Source: a bacterium (GTDB lineage: Bacteria > Electryoneota > RPQS01). From it: a stretch of DNA of 33,275 bases. The position numbers and the translations under genes are program-made. Each line of letters begins with the position of its first letter. The first letter of the stretch is position 1. The notes beneath the pieces were generated by a model that ran no database searches, was not told the origin of the DNA, and was given only the letters and a program-made list of their open reading frames with translations. Of this stretch, positions 23,817-32,547 are shown in pieces. The DNA lies in contig JAHJDG010000080.1 of the NCBI GenBank assembly GCA_018812265.1, positions 1 through 33,275 of the forward strand, given 5' to 3'.

Positions 23817-26366
23817 ATGAGGAAGCTGATCGTGTTTTCGATGATGGTCGCCGCCCTGTGCCTGACGGCCTTCGCCGCCGAGAAGGGCGAAGAGGCGGTG
23901 GCCGGTGTCGCTGGATTGGCCCTTGAGACGGCAAATCCGGTGAACGAATACGGACTGGCGAAGGACCGTTACTACCAGTTATATGACCGGGTAGATGCGG
24001 GAACGGCCCTGGCCTCCGAGGTGATTGAGATACGAGATTTGTGTTCGGTGTGGGGTTTTGAACTCCCCGAGGCACTGCGTCCCGGTGAGCCGGAAGACAA
24101 CCGGCTGGATGCAGGCAGCGGTGACTGTACAAGCCCGACGGTCATTCCCGGTTGTCCATGGGATGACACCGGCAACTTCGACGCCGACAACGACTGCTCC
24201 ACTCCTTCGGCGGCTCCCTACAACGAAGTGTTCTACACCTTTACGCCGACGGCGACCGGCTTCTATCAGTTCCGGCTCCGCAACACCCAGGGGACCGTTT
24301 CCGGTCACAACGGGTGTATTCGTATCCTGTCGGGCGCTTGCTGTATCGGGGGGACGAACGTAGCCTATTCGAGCAGCTCGGTGGCCGGTGATTGTGAAGG
24401 TCCCGTCAACCAGCTTACCTACCTTCGTGCTTCATTGACTCAGGGAGTCCAGTACTGGATCCACGTGGGAACGCCCAGTGCGACGTATCAAACGCTGACC
24501 CACGCCTACGAGTTCAACGTGCGCTGCATTCCCTGCCCGCGTTTGGAGTCGGCCACAGCCCATGCCACCTGTACCGACGCAGAAATCATTGCTTGCCCCG
24601 ATTCCGTGTTAGGAACCGGTTCTTCAGCTACCGTACAGGATTGGTATAAGTTCACCACCACCGGCTGGGATAGCGTCTACATCTTCGTCGGCGGACGCGA
24701 GTTCGGCCATTGCAATTCGGGCGTTTACCCGGGAGCGACGGCCATTGATGGCCGCTACACGCTGTATAACATCACCAACGGCTGCCCGGGCGACTCGATT
24801 GGCTACTCCGACGATGAAGGCTGCAGCTATGACGCCTTAAAGGGTTTCCGGTTACCGGCCGGCACCTATGCCATCAAGGTCTGGAATGTGAATACCCAAG
24901 ACTACGTCTTGAAAACGCGGTGTTTCCCGACTGAGCCGCCGATTGACTGCAATACCTATTATCCGTGTGGTCAGCCGGCCGAAGTCGAGCCTAATAACTT
25001 GTGCACGGATGCCAACATCCTGAGCGTGGCTGCCTGCGGTCAGAGCGTATACGGCACGGTGTGTCCCACCGCCGATCTGGATTTGTGGTACGTCCCCGCC
25101 ACCACACCGGGACAAATCGTCACCGTGCGTATTTATGACGGCTTGGACTGCATGACCTATCCGCCGACGTCGGCGGCTTTGCGCATCGCCACCTCGTCAA
25201 CCTATACGTGCCTCGTTCCGACGGGTACGTCCTACTACGCCGGATTTATCTTCGGCGGCTGTGTTCCGTGGCCGGGCGGCTGGCTTGCGGTATCCCGCTT
25301 TGCCGGGGCTGAGACGAAGTATCGTCTGGAGACGATCTGCACGATGTACGAGTGTCCGTGTCCGGCGCCGACCGAGCCGCTCACGGCGCAGCACTGCCAG
25401 ACCTGTGCAGGACCGATCGTGGACTTGACTACCGTCGTGTACACGATCAATGTCCCGATCGAGTACCGGATCACCGACCTGAACGTATGCGTGGACGTCA
25501 CCCATACGTGGGACGGCGATGTGACCATGACGCTGGTCACTCCGTGGCTCGATTCGCTTACGCTTGTCAATCAACGCGGTAGCAGCGGCGACAACTTCCG
25601 CGTGACCACGTTTGATGACGAAGCGGCGACCTCCATCGTAGCCGGTACACCGCCCTACAACGGCAGCTTCCAGCCCGAGGCAGCCCTGACGGCCGTGGAC
25701 GGCAACAATGCCATTGGGAACTGGCAATTAGTGATCTATGACGGTTATGCCGGTGACGTCGGCTACGTCCACTGCTGGTGTTTGCAGTTCACCTATGACA
25801 TCATTCTGGCCGTGGAACTGGCCTCGTTCGATGCGATAGCGGGCGACGGCGAAATCATGCTGCGCTGGGCGACGGCTTCCGAGAGCAACAACGACCGCTT
25901 CGAGATTCTGCGCAACGGCGCGCGCGCGGCCACGATGCGCGGCGCGGGCAGCAGTTCGAACCGCACCGAGTACTCGTGGACCGACAGCGGCCTCGAAAAC
26001 GGCGTGACCTACACCTATGAGCTGATCGCCGTGGATCTGAACAACTCCCGTACGTCCTTGGGAAGCGTGAATGCCACTCCCAGCGAGAACGCCGCCACGA
26101 TTTCCGAATACGCCTTGTACCAGAACTACCCGAATCCGTTCAATCCCGGCACTCAGATTACCTTCGATCTGCCGGAGAACGGTCTGGTAACCCTCAAGGT
26201 ATACAATCTGGTCGGACAGGAAGTCGTGACGTTGGTCAGCGGCAGCCTGAGCGCGGGTCGTCACATCGTGAGCTTCGATGCTCGCGATCTGCCGTCGGGC
26301 TTGTATATGTACAAGCTTACGGCCGGCGAGTTCACCGCCACCAAGAAAATGCTGCTGATGAAATAG
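23817..26366 (+). CDS. Large secreted protein: PPC-like domains, P-domain, FN3-like domain, T9SS sorting domain
   Basis: An 849-residue Cys-rich exported protein. A signal peptide (MRKLIVFSMMVAALCLTAFA) is followed by three pre-peptidase-C-terminal-like beta domains at roughly 105-245, 250-375 and 385-510, each with the EVFYTF, DWYKF or DLWY motif of that fold. A proprotein-convertase P-domain fills about 525-660 (CVDVTHTWDGDVTMTLVTP, then GNWQLVIYDGYAGDVGYVH). Next come an FN3-like domain near 665-755 (ELASFDAIAGDGEIMLRWAT) and the type-A T9SS sorting domain from about 761 (ALYQNYPNPFNPGTQITFDL to KKMLLMK). PPC and P domains usually accompany proteases, but no catalytic domain is present, so it may be structural or adhesive. 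GAGAGGA precedes the ATG. A strong terminator follows. Confidence 0.88.
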   Translation: MRKLIVFSMMVAALCLTAFAAEKGEEAVAGVAGLALETANPVNEYGLAKDRYYQLYDRVDAGTALASEVIEIRDLCSVWGFELPEALRPGEPEDNRLDAGSGDCTSPTVIPGCPWDDTGNFDADNDCSTPSAAPYNEVFYTFTPTATGFYQFRLRNTQGTVSGHNGCIRILSGACCIGGTNVAYSSSSVAGDCEGPVNQLTYLRASLTQGVQYWIHVGTPSATYQTLTHAYEFNVRCIPCPRLESATAHATCTDAEIIACPDSVLGTGSSATVQDWYKFTTTGWDSVYIFVGGREFGHCNSGVYPGATAIDGRYTLYNITNGCPGDSIGYSDDEGCSYDALKGFRLPAGTYAIKVWNVNTQDYVLKTRCFPTEPPIDCNTYYPCGQPAEVEPNNLCTDANILSVAACGQSVYGTVCPTADLDLWYVPATTPGQIVTVRIYDGLDCMTYPPTSAALRIATSSTYTCLVPTGTSYYAGFIFGGCVPWPGGWLAVSRFAGAETKYRLETICTMYECPCPAPTEPLTAQHCQTCAGPIVDLTTVVYTINVPIEYRITDLNVCVDVTHTWDGDVTMTLVTPWLDSLTLVNQRGSSGDNFRVTTFDDEAATSIVAGTPPYNGSFQPEAALTAVDGNNAIGNWQLVIYDGYAGDVGYVHCWCLQFTYDIILAVELASFDAIAGDGEIMLRWATASESNNDRFEILRNGARAATMRGAGSSSNRTEYSWTDSGLENGVTYTYELIAVDLNNSRTSLGSVNATPSENAATISEYALYQNYPNPFNPGTQITFDLPENGLVTLKVYNLVGQEVVTLVSGSLSAGRHIVSFDARDLPSGLYMYKLTAGEFTATKKMLLMK

Positions 26367-26418
26367 CAGGAGACATCTCGCGGCCGCCGGGCGGCTGTGA
26401 GATGGTTGGGAATGACTA

Positions 26419-26456
26419 CCGGGGCAGCCCTGCGCGGGCTGCCCCGGTTTTAATTT
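26419..26456 (+). terminator. Strong intrinsic terminator
   Basis: CCGGGGCAGCCC pairs perfectly with GGGCTGCCCCGG around TGCGC and is followed by TTTTAATTT. It lies 52 bases past the stop of the 849-residue protein. Confidence 0.92.
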
Positions 26457-26803
26457 GCCCTCGATTCGGAGAGGCACAACATGCCGTTCTGATGAGGGTA
26501 TGTTGCGCTGTCGCGGGTTGCTTCAGAAGGAGCGGCCCGTTTTCTCTTTCCGACACTCCCATGCCGTCGCAGGTTACGATTCTGACCCACACCCGAAAAT
26601 CAGCTAACCATGACAAGTGTATCAAATGTGCGAGAAGTAGCAAGTGTATCGTTGAACCGAGGAGAGTTTCGAGTAATTCTTGAGCTTTTACTGTGGAGCC
26701 ATTGAAGCAGGGCGGGGCAATGTATTAGATTGTGATGGAGGTCACGGGAGTGGATAGCTGCATCCGGAAACAACGACTTAAAACATAACAAGGGGAACGA
26801 AGA
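26457..26803 (+). other. Gene-free leader region with a possible promoter for the next gene
   Basis: No gene was recognised. CAAGTGTATC occurs twice, at 26614 and 26641. A weak promoter candidate is TTGAAG (26702-26707), 17 bases, TTAGAT (26725-26730). AAGGGGAA lies shortly before the ATG at 26804. Confidence 0.35.
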
Positions 26804-28435
26804 ATGAAACGGATGATTTGTGTTTTGATCGCCTTGATGGCTTTCACCGGCTGGACTTTCGCGGTCGGCGGAGAAACTTGTGCGACGGCCACGGTGATTC
26901 CCTACCTGCCGTACACCGACAGCGGCAACACCTGCAACTTCAGCAACAACTACAGCCCGAGTTGCAGCGGCACGACCAGCAACGGCCCCGATGCGGTCTA
27001 CAGCTACGCATCGCCGGTGGATCAAAACGTCACCTTCAGCACCTGTGCGTCCGGCTATGACGACAAGCTCTTCATCTATGATGGAACTTGTTCGGGCGCG
27101 CCGATGGCGTGCAACGAAAATTCGCCTTCGTGCGCCAACACGAACCGCGCCCATTTGGAGTGTCTGCCCCTGCTGGCCGGTCACACCTACTACATCGTAG
27201 TGGACGGCCGGGCGGCCCGCGGAGAAGAAGATGACCGATGCACGTGCGGCAACTACACTTTGCGAGTTTTCGTGTGTGGTGAACCGCCCTTCGACGGCTA
27301 TGACATGGGTGATCTGCAGCCCTGCAACTACCCCACGCTGGTTGCCAATCCCGCGCACGGTCTGTCGGGCATTGCCTGGCTGGGCGCGAATGTCAGCCCC
27401 GAAACTGCACCCAACAGCGTAGACCTCGATCTCTTTGATGACGGTGTGGAATACCTCAATCCGCCGTGGAGACCGTGCACGATGGCGGAGGTGAAAGTGA
27501 TCGTCACGGCCGGACCCAACTATGCCGTCTATGCCGACACGGGGGGCGTGCTGTATCTGAACGGCTGGAAAGACGGCAATCTGGACGGCGATTTCGACGA
27601 TGAGCTGAGCTGTGCCGCAGCGCTGGTTTCCGAATGGATCGTGCAGGACTTGCTGGTGGCGCCGGGAACCGACACGCTCTCGTTCCCGGATCCCGGTGTA
27701 TTCGATCTTGGTATCTACGAGGGCGTCTTCCGCTGGCGGCTCACCCACGCTCCGGTCGGCCGCTACGGCTATGGGATTCGGGATACGATTGCCTGCCCGA
27801 ATATGTCACCGTTCGGGGGAACGGCCACCGACTATCTCGGCGAAGTCGAGGACTATATCGTCGGCGATCTGCAGCTCCTCGTGGAGCTTGGCAGATTCGA
27901 GGCGATTCCCGGCGAAGGCCAGGTGACGCTGCGCTGGCAGACGCTGTCGGAGGCCGACAACGACCGCTTCGAGATCGTGCGAGACGGTATCCGGATCACC
28001 GACGTGCGTTCGCACGGAGATTCGCCCATCGGTCACGACTACACCTTCGTGGATCGCGACGTGTTTGCCGGGACGAATTATACCTACATGTTGTACTCCG
28101 TGGACATGAGCGGAGCGCGCAGCGAACTGGCCACGGCGTCGGCCTCGCCCAGCACCGCCCTGGGGACCGTTACCGAATACGCGCTCCATCAGAACTATCC
28201 CAATCCCTTCAACCCGACCACGACCATTGGCTTCGATCTGCCGGAGGGCGGAATCGTGAGCCTGTCGGTGTACAACGTGCTGGGCCACCGGATTGCCGAG
28301 ATTGTGAACGGTTATCGCGACGCGGGCCGTCACGAGGTTTCGTTCGATGCGACCGGACTTCCGACCGGCGTGTACTGGTGCAAGCTGGAGGTGAACTCGT
28401 TCTCCACCGTGCGCAAAATGACCCTCATGAGATAG
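26804..28435 (+). CDS. Secreted protein: PPC-like domain, GEVED motif, FN3-like domain, T9SS sorting domain
   Basis: A 543-residue exported protein with signal peptide (MKRMICVLIALMAFTGWTFA). Residues 22-155 are a PPC-like, Cys-rich beta domain (DAVYSYASPVDQNVTFSTC, then DDKLFIYDGTC). A middle domain ends in DYLGEVEDYIV, the mark of GEVED-type domains of secreted FCB proteins. An FN3-like domain (LGRFEAIPGEGQVTLRWQT) and a type-A T9SS sorting domain (LHQNYPNPFNPTTTIGFDLP to KMTLMR) follow. Its last 170 residues closely parallel those of the 849-residue protein upstream, so the two share a common export module on different front domains. The function is unknown; attachment to cells, minerals or polymers would fit. 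Confidence 0.87.
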   Translation: MKRMICVLIALMAFTGWTFAVGGETCATATVIPYLPYTDSGNTCNFSNNYSPSCSGTTSNGPDAVYSYASPVDQNVTFSTCASGYDDKLFIYDGTCSGAPMACNENSPSCANTNRAHLECLPLLAGHTYYIVVDGRAARGEEDDRCTCGNYTLRVFVCGEPPFDGYDMGDLQPCNYPTLVANPAHGLSGIAWLGANVSPETAPNSVDLDLFDDGVEYLNPPWRPCTMAEVKVIVTAGPNYAVYADTGGVLYLNGWKDGNLDGDFDDELSCAAALVSEWIVQDLLVAPGTDTLSFPDPGVFDLGIYEGVFRWRLTHAPVGRYGYGIRDTIACPNMSPFGGTATDYLGEVEDYIVGDLQLLVELGRFEAIPGEGQVTLRWQTLSEADNDRFEIVRDGIRITDVRSHGDSPIGHDYTFVDRDVFAGTNYTYMLYSVDMSGARSELATASASPSTALGTVTEYALHQNYPNPFNPTTTIGFDLPEGGIVSLSVYNVLGHRIAEIVNGYRDAGRHEVSFDATGLPTGVYWCKLEVNSFSTVRKMTLMR

Positions 28436-28509
28436 ACAACGAACCAGGATTTCCCCTTTCCTCTCCTGTCATCCTGAGGCAGCTCTGCCGCTAAGGGATG
28501 TTGACCGGT

Positions 28510-28533
28510 CGGACGAATCCGGCGATTCGTCCG
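28510..28533. repeat. Perfect stem-loop in intergenic repeat DNA
   Basis: CGGACGAATC and GATTCGTCCG form a 10-bp stem around CGGC. It follows a GTCATCCTGAGG-type dispersed repeat start at 28468. Confidence 0.55.
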
Positions 28534-28550
28534 GCCCGAGGATGTGAGTG

Positions 28551-28590
28551 GGGGCGGGTCTTCGGACCCGCCCCTTGTGCGTTTTCATTT
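28551..28590 (+). terminator. Terminator with a TTCG tetraloop
   Basis: GGGGCGGGTC and GACCCGCCCC form a 10-bp stem closed by TTCG, the most stable tetraloop, with TTGTGCGTTTTC following. It lies between the convergent secreted-protein and oxidoreductase genes and probably ends the plus-strand transcript. Confidence 0.75.
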
Positions 28591-28605
28591 GTCGCTCGGC
28601 TCTCG

Positions 28606-29820
28606 CTACCGGAACTCCTCGACCGGCACGTCCGGATCGAGCACGCGCTCGATCTTTCCCGCCACCCGCGCTTGGCGGGAGATCAGCTTCCGCAGCCGGC
28701 GGTCGCCGCTTCGGTCTCCCAACAAAAAAGCGCTCTCCAGAATTCCGTCACGCACCACCAGCGCCGAGTACCGCTCCGGCTCGTGGAATTCGTGAATCGT
28801 CCGGCCCGGCGTCCGGCGTTCATCCCACGGTCCGATCTTGGTGAACTCGCGGTCGAAGAGCGAATCGAGGTTGTAGAGCACTCCCTCCTCCCACGGCTGA
28901 TCTTGTCCGCACATGTTGCCCGCCGCCACGCGGGCCTGTGCGGAAGCGACCGTCCAGGTATTACAGGCAATTTCACGGCCCTCCGCCGTGCGAACCACCG
29001 CGACGTCGCCCGCGGCATAGACGTTCTCGACGGGCGTTCGCAGGCGATCATCCACGATCAGTTTGCCATTCGTAAGGATTCCCGTTCCCGCAAGGAAGCT
29101 GACGGCGGGAACCACTCCGATGCAGACGACGGCCATCTCCGCTTCCAAGCGCCGGCCTTCCGTAGTCCGAACCGCCACAAGACAGTCCGCTTCGCCTTCG
29201 AACTCGGCCACCTGATCGCGGTAGATCATGTTCACGCCCGCGCGCTCCAAAGACTTCGTAATGATCGGACTGCCGCTGGGATCCACGGTCGGAGAACCGA
29301 CGTGTCCGCCGCGAACAAGAATCGTCGTTTCCCATCCGAAACTCACCACCGCGCGGGCGAGTTCAAGGCCGAGGATTCCTCCGCCGACGATCACGATCCG
29401 CCGCACCCGCTCGCGGCTCGCACAAATCAGCTCGGCGTCGTCGAGCGTATGATAGGCTACTACGCCCTCAAGGCTATGGCCGGGAACCGCAAGTTTTCGA
29501 GGCTCGGCTCCGGTGGCGACGAGCAAACGGTCATACCGAATCGTTCGTTCGTCCGCCAGTCGTACCTCGCGCTGGGGCGGATCTATGGCGAGCGCCCGCT
29601 CTTTGACGACGACAATTCCGTTCTCATCCCAATACGTAGGAGGGCGAGGGGTCAAGTCGGCGGCGGTCTTGCCATGAAAAATGCCTTCAAGATCGAGCCG
29701 CAGATAGAACTCCCGCCGGTCAGCACTGACCACCGTGATCTCCGCCTCCGGCTGCAAACGCCGGAGGGTCTCTACCGCATTGGCTCCCGCGGCACTGAAA
29801 CCGAGGACTAAGTATTTCAA
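28606..29820 (-). CDS. FAD-dependent pyridine-nucleotide oxidoreductase
   Basis: A 404-residue flavoprotein of the two-Rossmann-fold family that includes rubredoxin reductases, ferredoxin reductases and the N-terminal part of NirB. The FAD site opens at once (YLVLGFSAAGANAVETLRR), LLVATGAEPRKL marks the usual ATG motif, the NAD(P) site is IVIVGGGILGLELARAV, and ENVYAAGDVA is the second FAD motif. No redox-active CxxC pair is seen, so it is not a thioredoxin-reductase type. The physiological partner is unknown. The start is a TTG at 29820 with AGGA just upstream; it fits because the FAD fold begins immediately. Confidence 0.85.
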   Translation of the reverse strand: MKYLVLGFSAAGANAVETLRRLQPEAEITVVSADRREFYLRLDLEGIFHGKTAADLTPRPPTYWDENGIVVVKERALAIDPPQREVRLADERTIRYDRLLVATGAEPRKLAVPGHSLEGVVAYHTLDDAELICASRERVRRIVIVGGGILGLELARAVVSFGWETTILVRGGHVGSPTVDPSGSPIITKSLERAGVNMIYRDQVAEFEGEADCLVAVRTTEGRRLEAEMAVVCIGVVPAVSFLAGTGILTNGKLIVDDRLRTPVENVYAAGDVAVVRTAEGREIACNTWTVASAQARVAAGNMCGQDQPWEEGVLYNLDSLFDREFTKIGPWDERRTPGRTIHEFHEPERYSALVVRDGILESAFLLGDRSGDRRLRKLISRQARVAGKIERVLDPDVPVEEFR

Positions 29821-29928
29821 ATTCCTGAAAGTCTCTTAGTTATCAAAGACAATGCCCATCGGATTACCTATCAGGAACGGCATTTGCACTGGAATGTCCA
29901 GAAGCAGAACCATGAGGACAAACCTGTC

Positions 29929-30744
29929 ATGTCAGCCGAATCCCAATGGGTTACATTCAAAGTCGCGGAAGAAACCCTCGGCTTCGAGATTCAGTACGTG
30001 AAAGAGATGCTGCGGCTGCCCGAACCGCACGTGGTTCCGCATGCCGCTCCCGACAGTCTGGGAGTGATTCTGCTGAGGTCGGAGGTGATTCCCATCTTCG
30101 ATCTGCGGCGGAAATTCGGGATGCAGGACCTGTATACTCAGGGCAGCGAGCTTTGTAATCTACTGCGGGCCCGGCAGCGTGACCATGAGGAATGGTTGAA
30201 TGAGCTGCGACGCTGCGCCCACGAGAAGGAGCCGTTTACCCTGACGACGGATCCACACCAGTGTAAGTTCGGCCAGTGGTATGATACGTTCCAGAGCACA
30301 CAGTTCGATATCTGCCGCCTGCTGGAGCGATTCGATCAGCCCCATGCGGCGATTCATGCGGTGGGGGCGCAGGTGGTAAAGTTGCAGCAAGAAGAGAATT
30401 TCGAAGCCGCCGCGGCCACGTCCGCCAAAACGATTCTCGATCTGATGATCGTTCTGTTCGGCGATCTCATCACGGAGATCGAGGAAAAGGCTCGTCCCAG
30501 TCTCATCGTAGTGGGTTCCGCCGCTTGTACGCTGGGCGTGGCGGTGGACGAAATCAGCGCCGTGGTGCGTTGCCGTGATGATGAAATCCAGCCGCCTGAC
30601 AGTATTCCCGGAGTGGATCAGTTCGGCGGACTGATCGGCCTCCTCCCGCAAAAGGGAACCGATAAGTTCATCATGCTGCTCGATCCGGCCCAACTTTATC
30701 CACAACTGATTCTGCGGGCGAAGGAATCACCCGTTGCCGCGTAA
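29929..30744 (+). CDS. CheW-like adaptor with an inserted zinc-binding CZB domain
   Basis: A 271-residue protein. Residues 5-75 are the first half of a CheW domain (WVTFKVAEETLGFEIQYVKE, then GVILLRSEVIPIFDLRRKFG). Residues 80-190 are a helical CZB (chemoreceptor zinc-binding) domain with its ligands in place: His86, Cys112 in HQCKFGQWY, His139 and His143. The CheW fold then resumes (IVVGSAACTLGVAVDEISAV, then FIMLLDPAQLYP). CheW couples receptors to the CheA kinase; CZB domains sense zinc or oxidants such as HOCl. The insertion suggests that the adaptor itself carries a sensor. No receptor, CheA or other chemotaxis gene is nearby. The ATG at 29929 has GAGGA 10 bases upstream. Confidence 0.88.
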   Translation: MSAESQWVTFKVAEETLGFEIQYVKEMLRLPEPHVVPHAAPDSLGVILLRSEVIPIFDLRRKFGMQDLYTQGSELCNLLRARQRDHEEWLNELRRCAHEKEPFTLTTDPHQCKFGQWYDTFQSTQFDICRLLERFDQPHAAIHAVGAQVVKLQQEENFEAAAATSAKTILDLMIVLFGDLITEIEEKARPSLIVVGSAACTLGVAVDEISAVVRCRDDEIQPPDSIPGVDQFGGLIGLLPQKGTDKFIMLLDPAQLYPQLILRAKESPVAA

Positions 30745-30776
30745 TTCGGAAGAGATCCGACTGCCTTCGTGACGTT

Positions 30777-30808
30777 CCGGCGGGCTTGGCCCGCCGGTTT
30801 CGTTTTCT
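30777..30808 (+). terminator. Intrinsic terminator between CheW-CZB and rsgA
   Basis: CCGGCGGGC and GCCCGCCGG form a 9-bp stem around TTG, followed by TTTCGTTTTC. It lies 32 bases past the CheW-CZB stop and within the short gap to the convergent rsgA. Confidence 0.8.
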
Positions 30809-30811
30809 TGG

Positions 30812-31720
30812 CTACGTAAGTTCCTCCCAGAGCCGCCGGTAGGAACGAAAGCGGCCGGCCGCGATGTCTCCCCGCTGTGCCGCCGCTTGCACGGCACAAT
30901 CCGGCTCGGCCAGATGACGGCAATTGCGGAACCGGCAATCGGCGGCGAACTCGGCGATTTCGGGAAAGAGGTCGGCAAGGCTCTCGCGCGTGATACCGTA
31001 GGGAACGAAGCTCTTCATTCCCGGAGTATCCACCAGCGCGGCACGTTCACCGTAGGGAATCAGAAGTGCGGCAGTGGTGGCGTGCGTGCCTTTTCCCGAC
31101 CACGTGCTGACCTCGCGCACGCGCAAGTCCAATCCCGGAATCAGGCGATTCAGAAGCGAGCTCTTGCCCACGCCCGAATTGCCCACGCAGGCGCTGATGC
31201 CGTGGGTAAGATCCGCCGCCAGCCGCTCCACGCCCTCGCCGGTAGCGTTGCTGAGCGGATAGACGGACAGATCGAAGGCCTCGTATTGCTCGCGAACCGT
31301 GTCGGCTCGTTCGCTTTGAGGATCCAAGTCGGTTTTAGTGAGAACCAGAACCGGCGGCACGCCCCCTTGTAACGCAGCCACCAGAAAGCGGTCAATGGAA
31401 GCGGTCTTGGTCTCGGGCTCGACCAGCGACGCCAAGATCATAACGCGGTCGGCGTTGGCAAAAAGCACCTGCCGTTCCTTGCGGAGTCCCTCGCGGACGA
31501 ACTCGCTTGTGCGGGGCAGAACCTTCTCCACCATCCATTGCGCATCATGTTTCTCGCAGATGACGTGATCCCCCACGACGAGATGCTCTTCCTTCTCGCG
31601 GAACAGCCGCCCCCGCGCAATCGCCTCCATCGTCGTTCCATCCGCAAGAGCAAGACGGCATCGTTTTCCGGCGACGGTGATGACGCGAGCGTTGGCTTGG
31701 GGAGGGAGAGCGACCGGCAT
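30812..31720 (-). CDS. rsgA: RsgA, ribosome small-subunit-dependent GTPase
   Basis: A 302-residue circularly permuted GTPase that assists late 30S subunit maturation. An N-terminal OB-fold domain (RCRLALADGTTMEAIARGRL) is followed by the GTPase motifs in permuted order: LVLTKTD (G4), GNSGVGKSSLLNRLIPG (G1), GKGTHATTAA (G2) and LVDTPGMKSF (G3). The C-terminal zinc knuckle has CRFRNCRHLAEPDC. The length is normal. It starts three bases after the TGA of the upstream beta-barrel gene on the same strand, so the two are co-transcribed. Confidence 0.95.
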   Translation of the reverse strand: MPVALPPQANARVITVAGKRCRLALADGTTMEAIARGRLFREKEEHLVVGDHVICEKHDAQWMVEKVLPRTSEFVREGLRKERQVLFANADRVMILASLVEPETKTASIDRFLVAALQGGVPPVLVLTKTDLDPQSERADTVREQYEAFDLSVYPLSNATGEGVERLAADLTHGISACVGNSGVGKSSLLNRLIPGLDLRVREVSTWSGKGTHATTAALLIPYGERAALVDTPGMKSFVPYGITRESLADLFPEIAEFAADCRFRNCRHLAEPDCAVQAAAQRGDIAAGRFRSYRRLWEELT

Positions 31721-31723
31721 GAC

Positions 31724-32350
31724 TCAGAACTTGCCGAATTTGAAGAGGATTCCGCCGGTCGGTCCACCGATGTCGTTGTTGTCGAGGTGATACATTTGCA
31801 CGCCGCTGACCATGCGATAGCCGGCCGACAGTTCGGTGCGCATGAACGTCGTGATATTCATCTCGATCCCCAAGCTCGGTTCCAGAACGAAAAACTCATC
31901 GGAGATGACACTCTCATGATAATGATAATTCGGGTGGTCGGCATAGAAATAGTTCACGCTGCCGCCGCCGATGAGAAGCGTGAAGGTGGGATGAACCAGC
32001 CGATTCCATCCGCCGGTTATGCCGATTGTAAAGCCACCGTAGCCCATCGAGTATTTCAGAGGTACACCCCGATAGTGCCAGAAGACCTCGTCGGTTTCCC
32101 GCGAGCGCGCGAGTCCCTAGACACCTACTCCGAAAATGATCATATGGTTGATGATCCATCCGCCCTGCCCGCCGACCAGCACGTCGAACTCGTCGTTAAT
32201 GCCGGTGAACTTCACCGAAAGCCCGCCGTAGCCGCCGTGCCGAATTTCGTGCGAGCCGAGCAGGGTTTCGTGTTCAACGGGCTTCCGCTCCGCCAACAGA
32301 GGAGAAGTCAGGATCAGGATGAGTGTGCAAAGTGTAACAAGCGTGCGCAT
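31724..32350 (-). CDS. Small outer-membrane beta-barrel protein interrupted by an in-frame amber stop
   Basis: A signal peptide (MRTLVTLCTLILILTSPLLA) and strand-like sequence (GGYGGLSVKFTGINDEFDVL, then HMIIFGVGV) run to a TAG at 32119-32117. The same frame continues without shift as GLARSRETDEVFWHYRGVP, then SMGYGGFTIGITGG and a series of strands ending LFKFGKF, whose terminal Phe suits an outer-membrane barrel. Without the TAG it would be 208 residues, a normal size for a small barrel. GGAGG lies a few bases before the ATG at 32350, and a good promoter precedes it. The stop may be a real nonsense mutation, a sequence error or, less likely, a read-through site. The function is unknown. rsgA follows directly. 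Confidence 0.75.
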
Positions 32351-32430
32351 TGGTTCCCTCCATAAACGCGGAACAGTGCTTTGAGGTGTGCGATTCTCTG
32401 GTTGCCCGGCCGGGCAAAATCTATCGAAAT

Positions 32431-32459
32431 AATATAGCTTCCTCCTTCTACAAAATCAA
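32431..32459 (-). promoter_or_regulatory. Promoter of the beta-barrel/rsgA operon
   Basis: On the minus strand TTGATT (32459-32454), 17 bases, TATATT (32436-32431). The leader would be about 75 bases and includes the perfect palindrome GCCCGGCCGGGC at 32404-32415, a candidate operator. Confidence 0.7.
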
Positions 32460-32476
32460 GTTGTTACGGCAGCCAG

Positions 32477-32505
32477 TTGCCGATCTTGTGTCCGTGTGCT
32501 ATATT
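32477..32505 (+). promoter_or_regulatory. Promoter of the FabV-like gene
   Basis: TTGCCG (32477-32482), 17 bases, TATATT (32500-32505). It is divergent from, and 18 bases away from, the promoter of the beta-barrel gene. Confidence 0.6.
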
Positions 32506-32547
32506 ACAACTATAGAAGTCTCATTAGAAAAGGAGTGACCAGACCGA

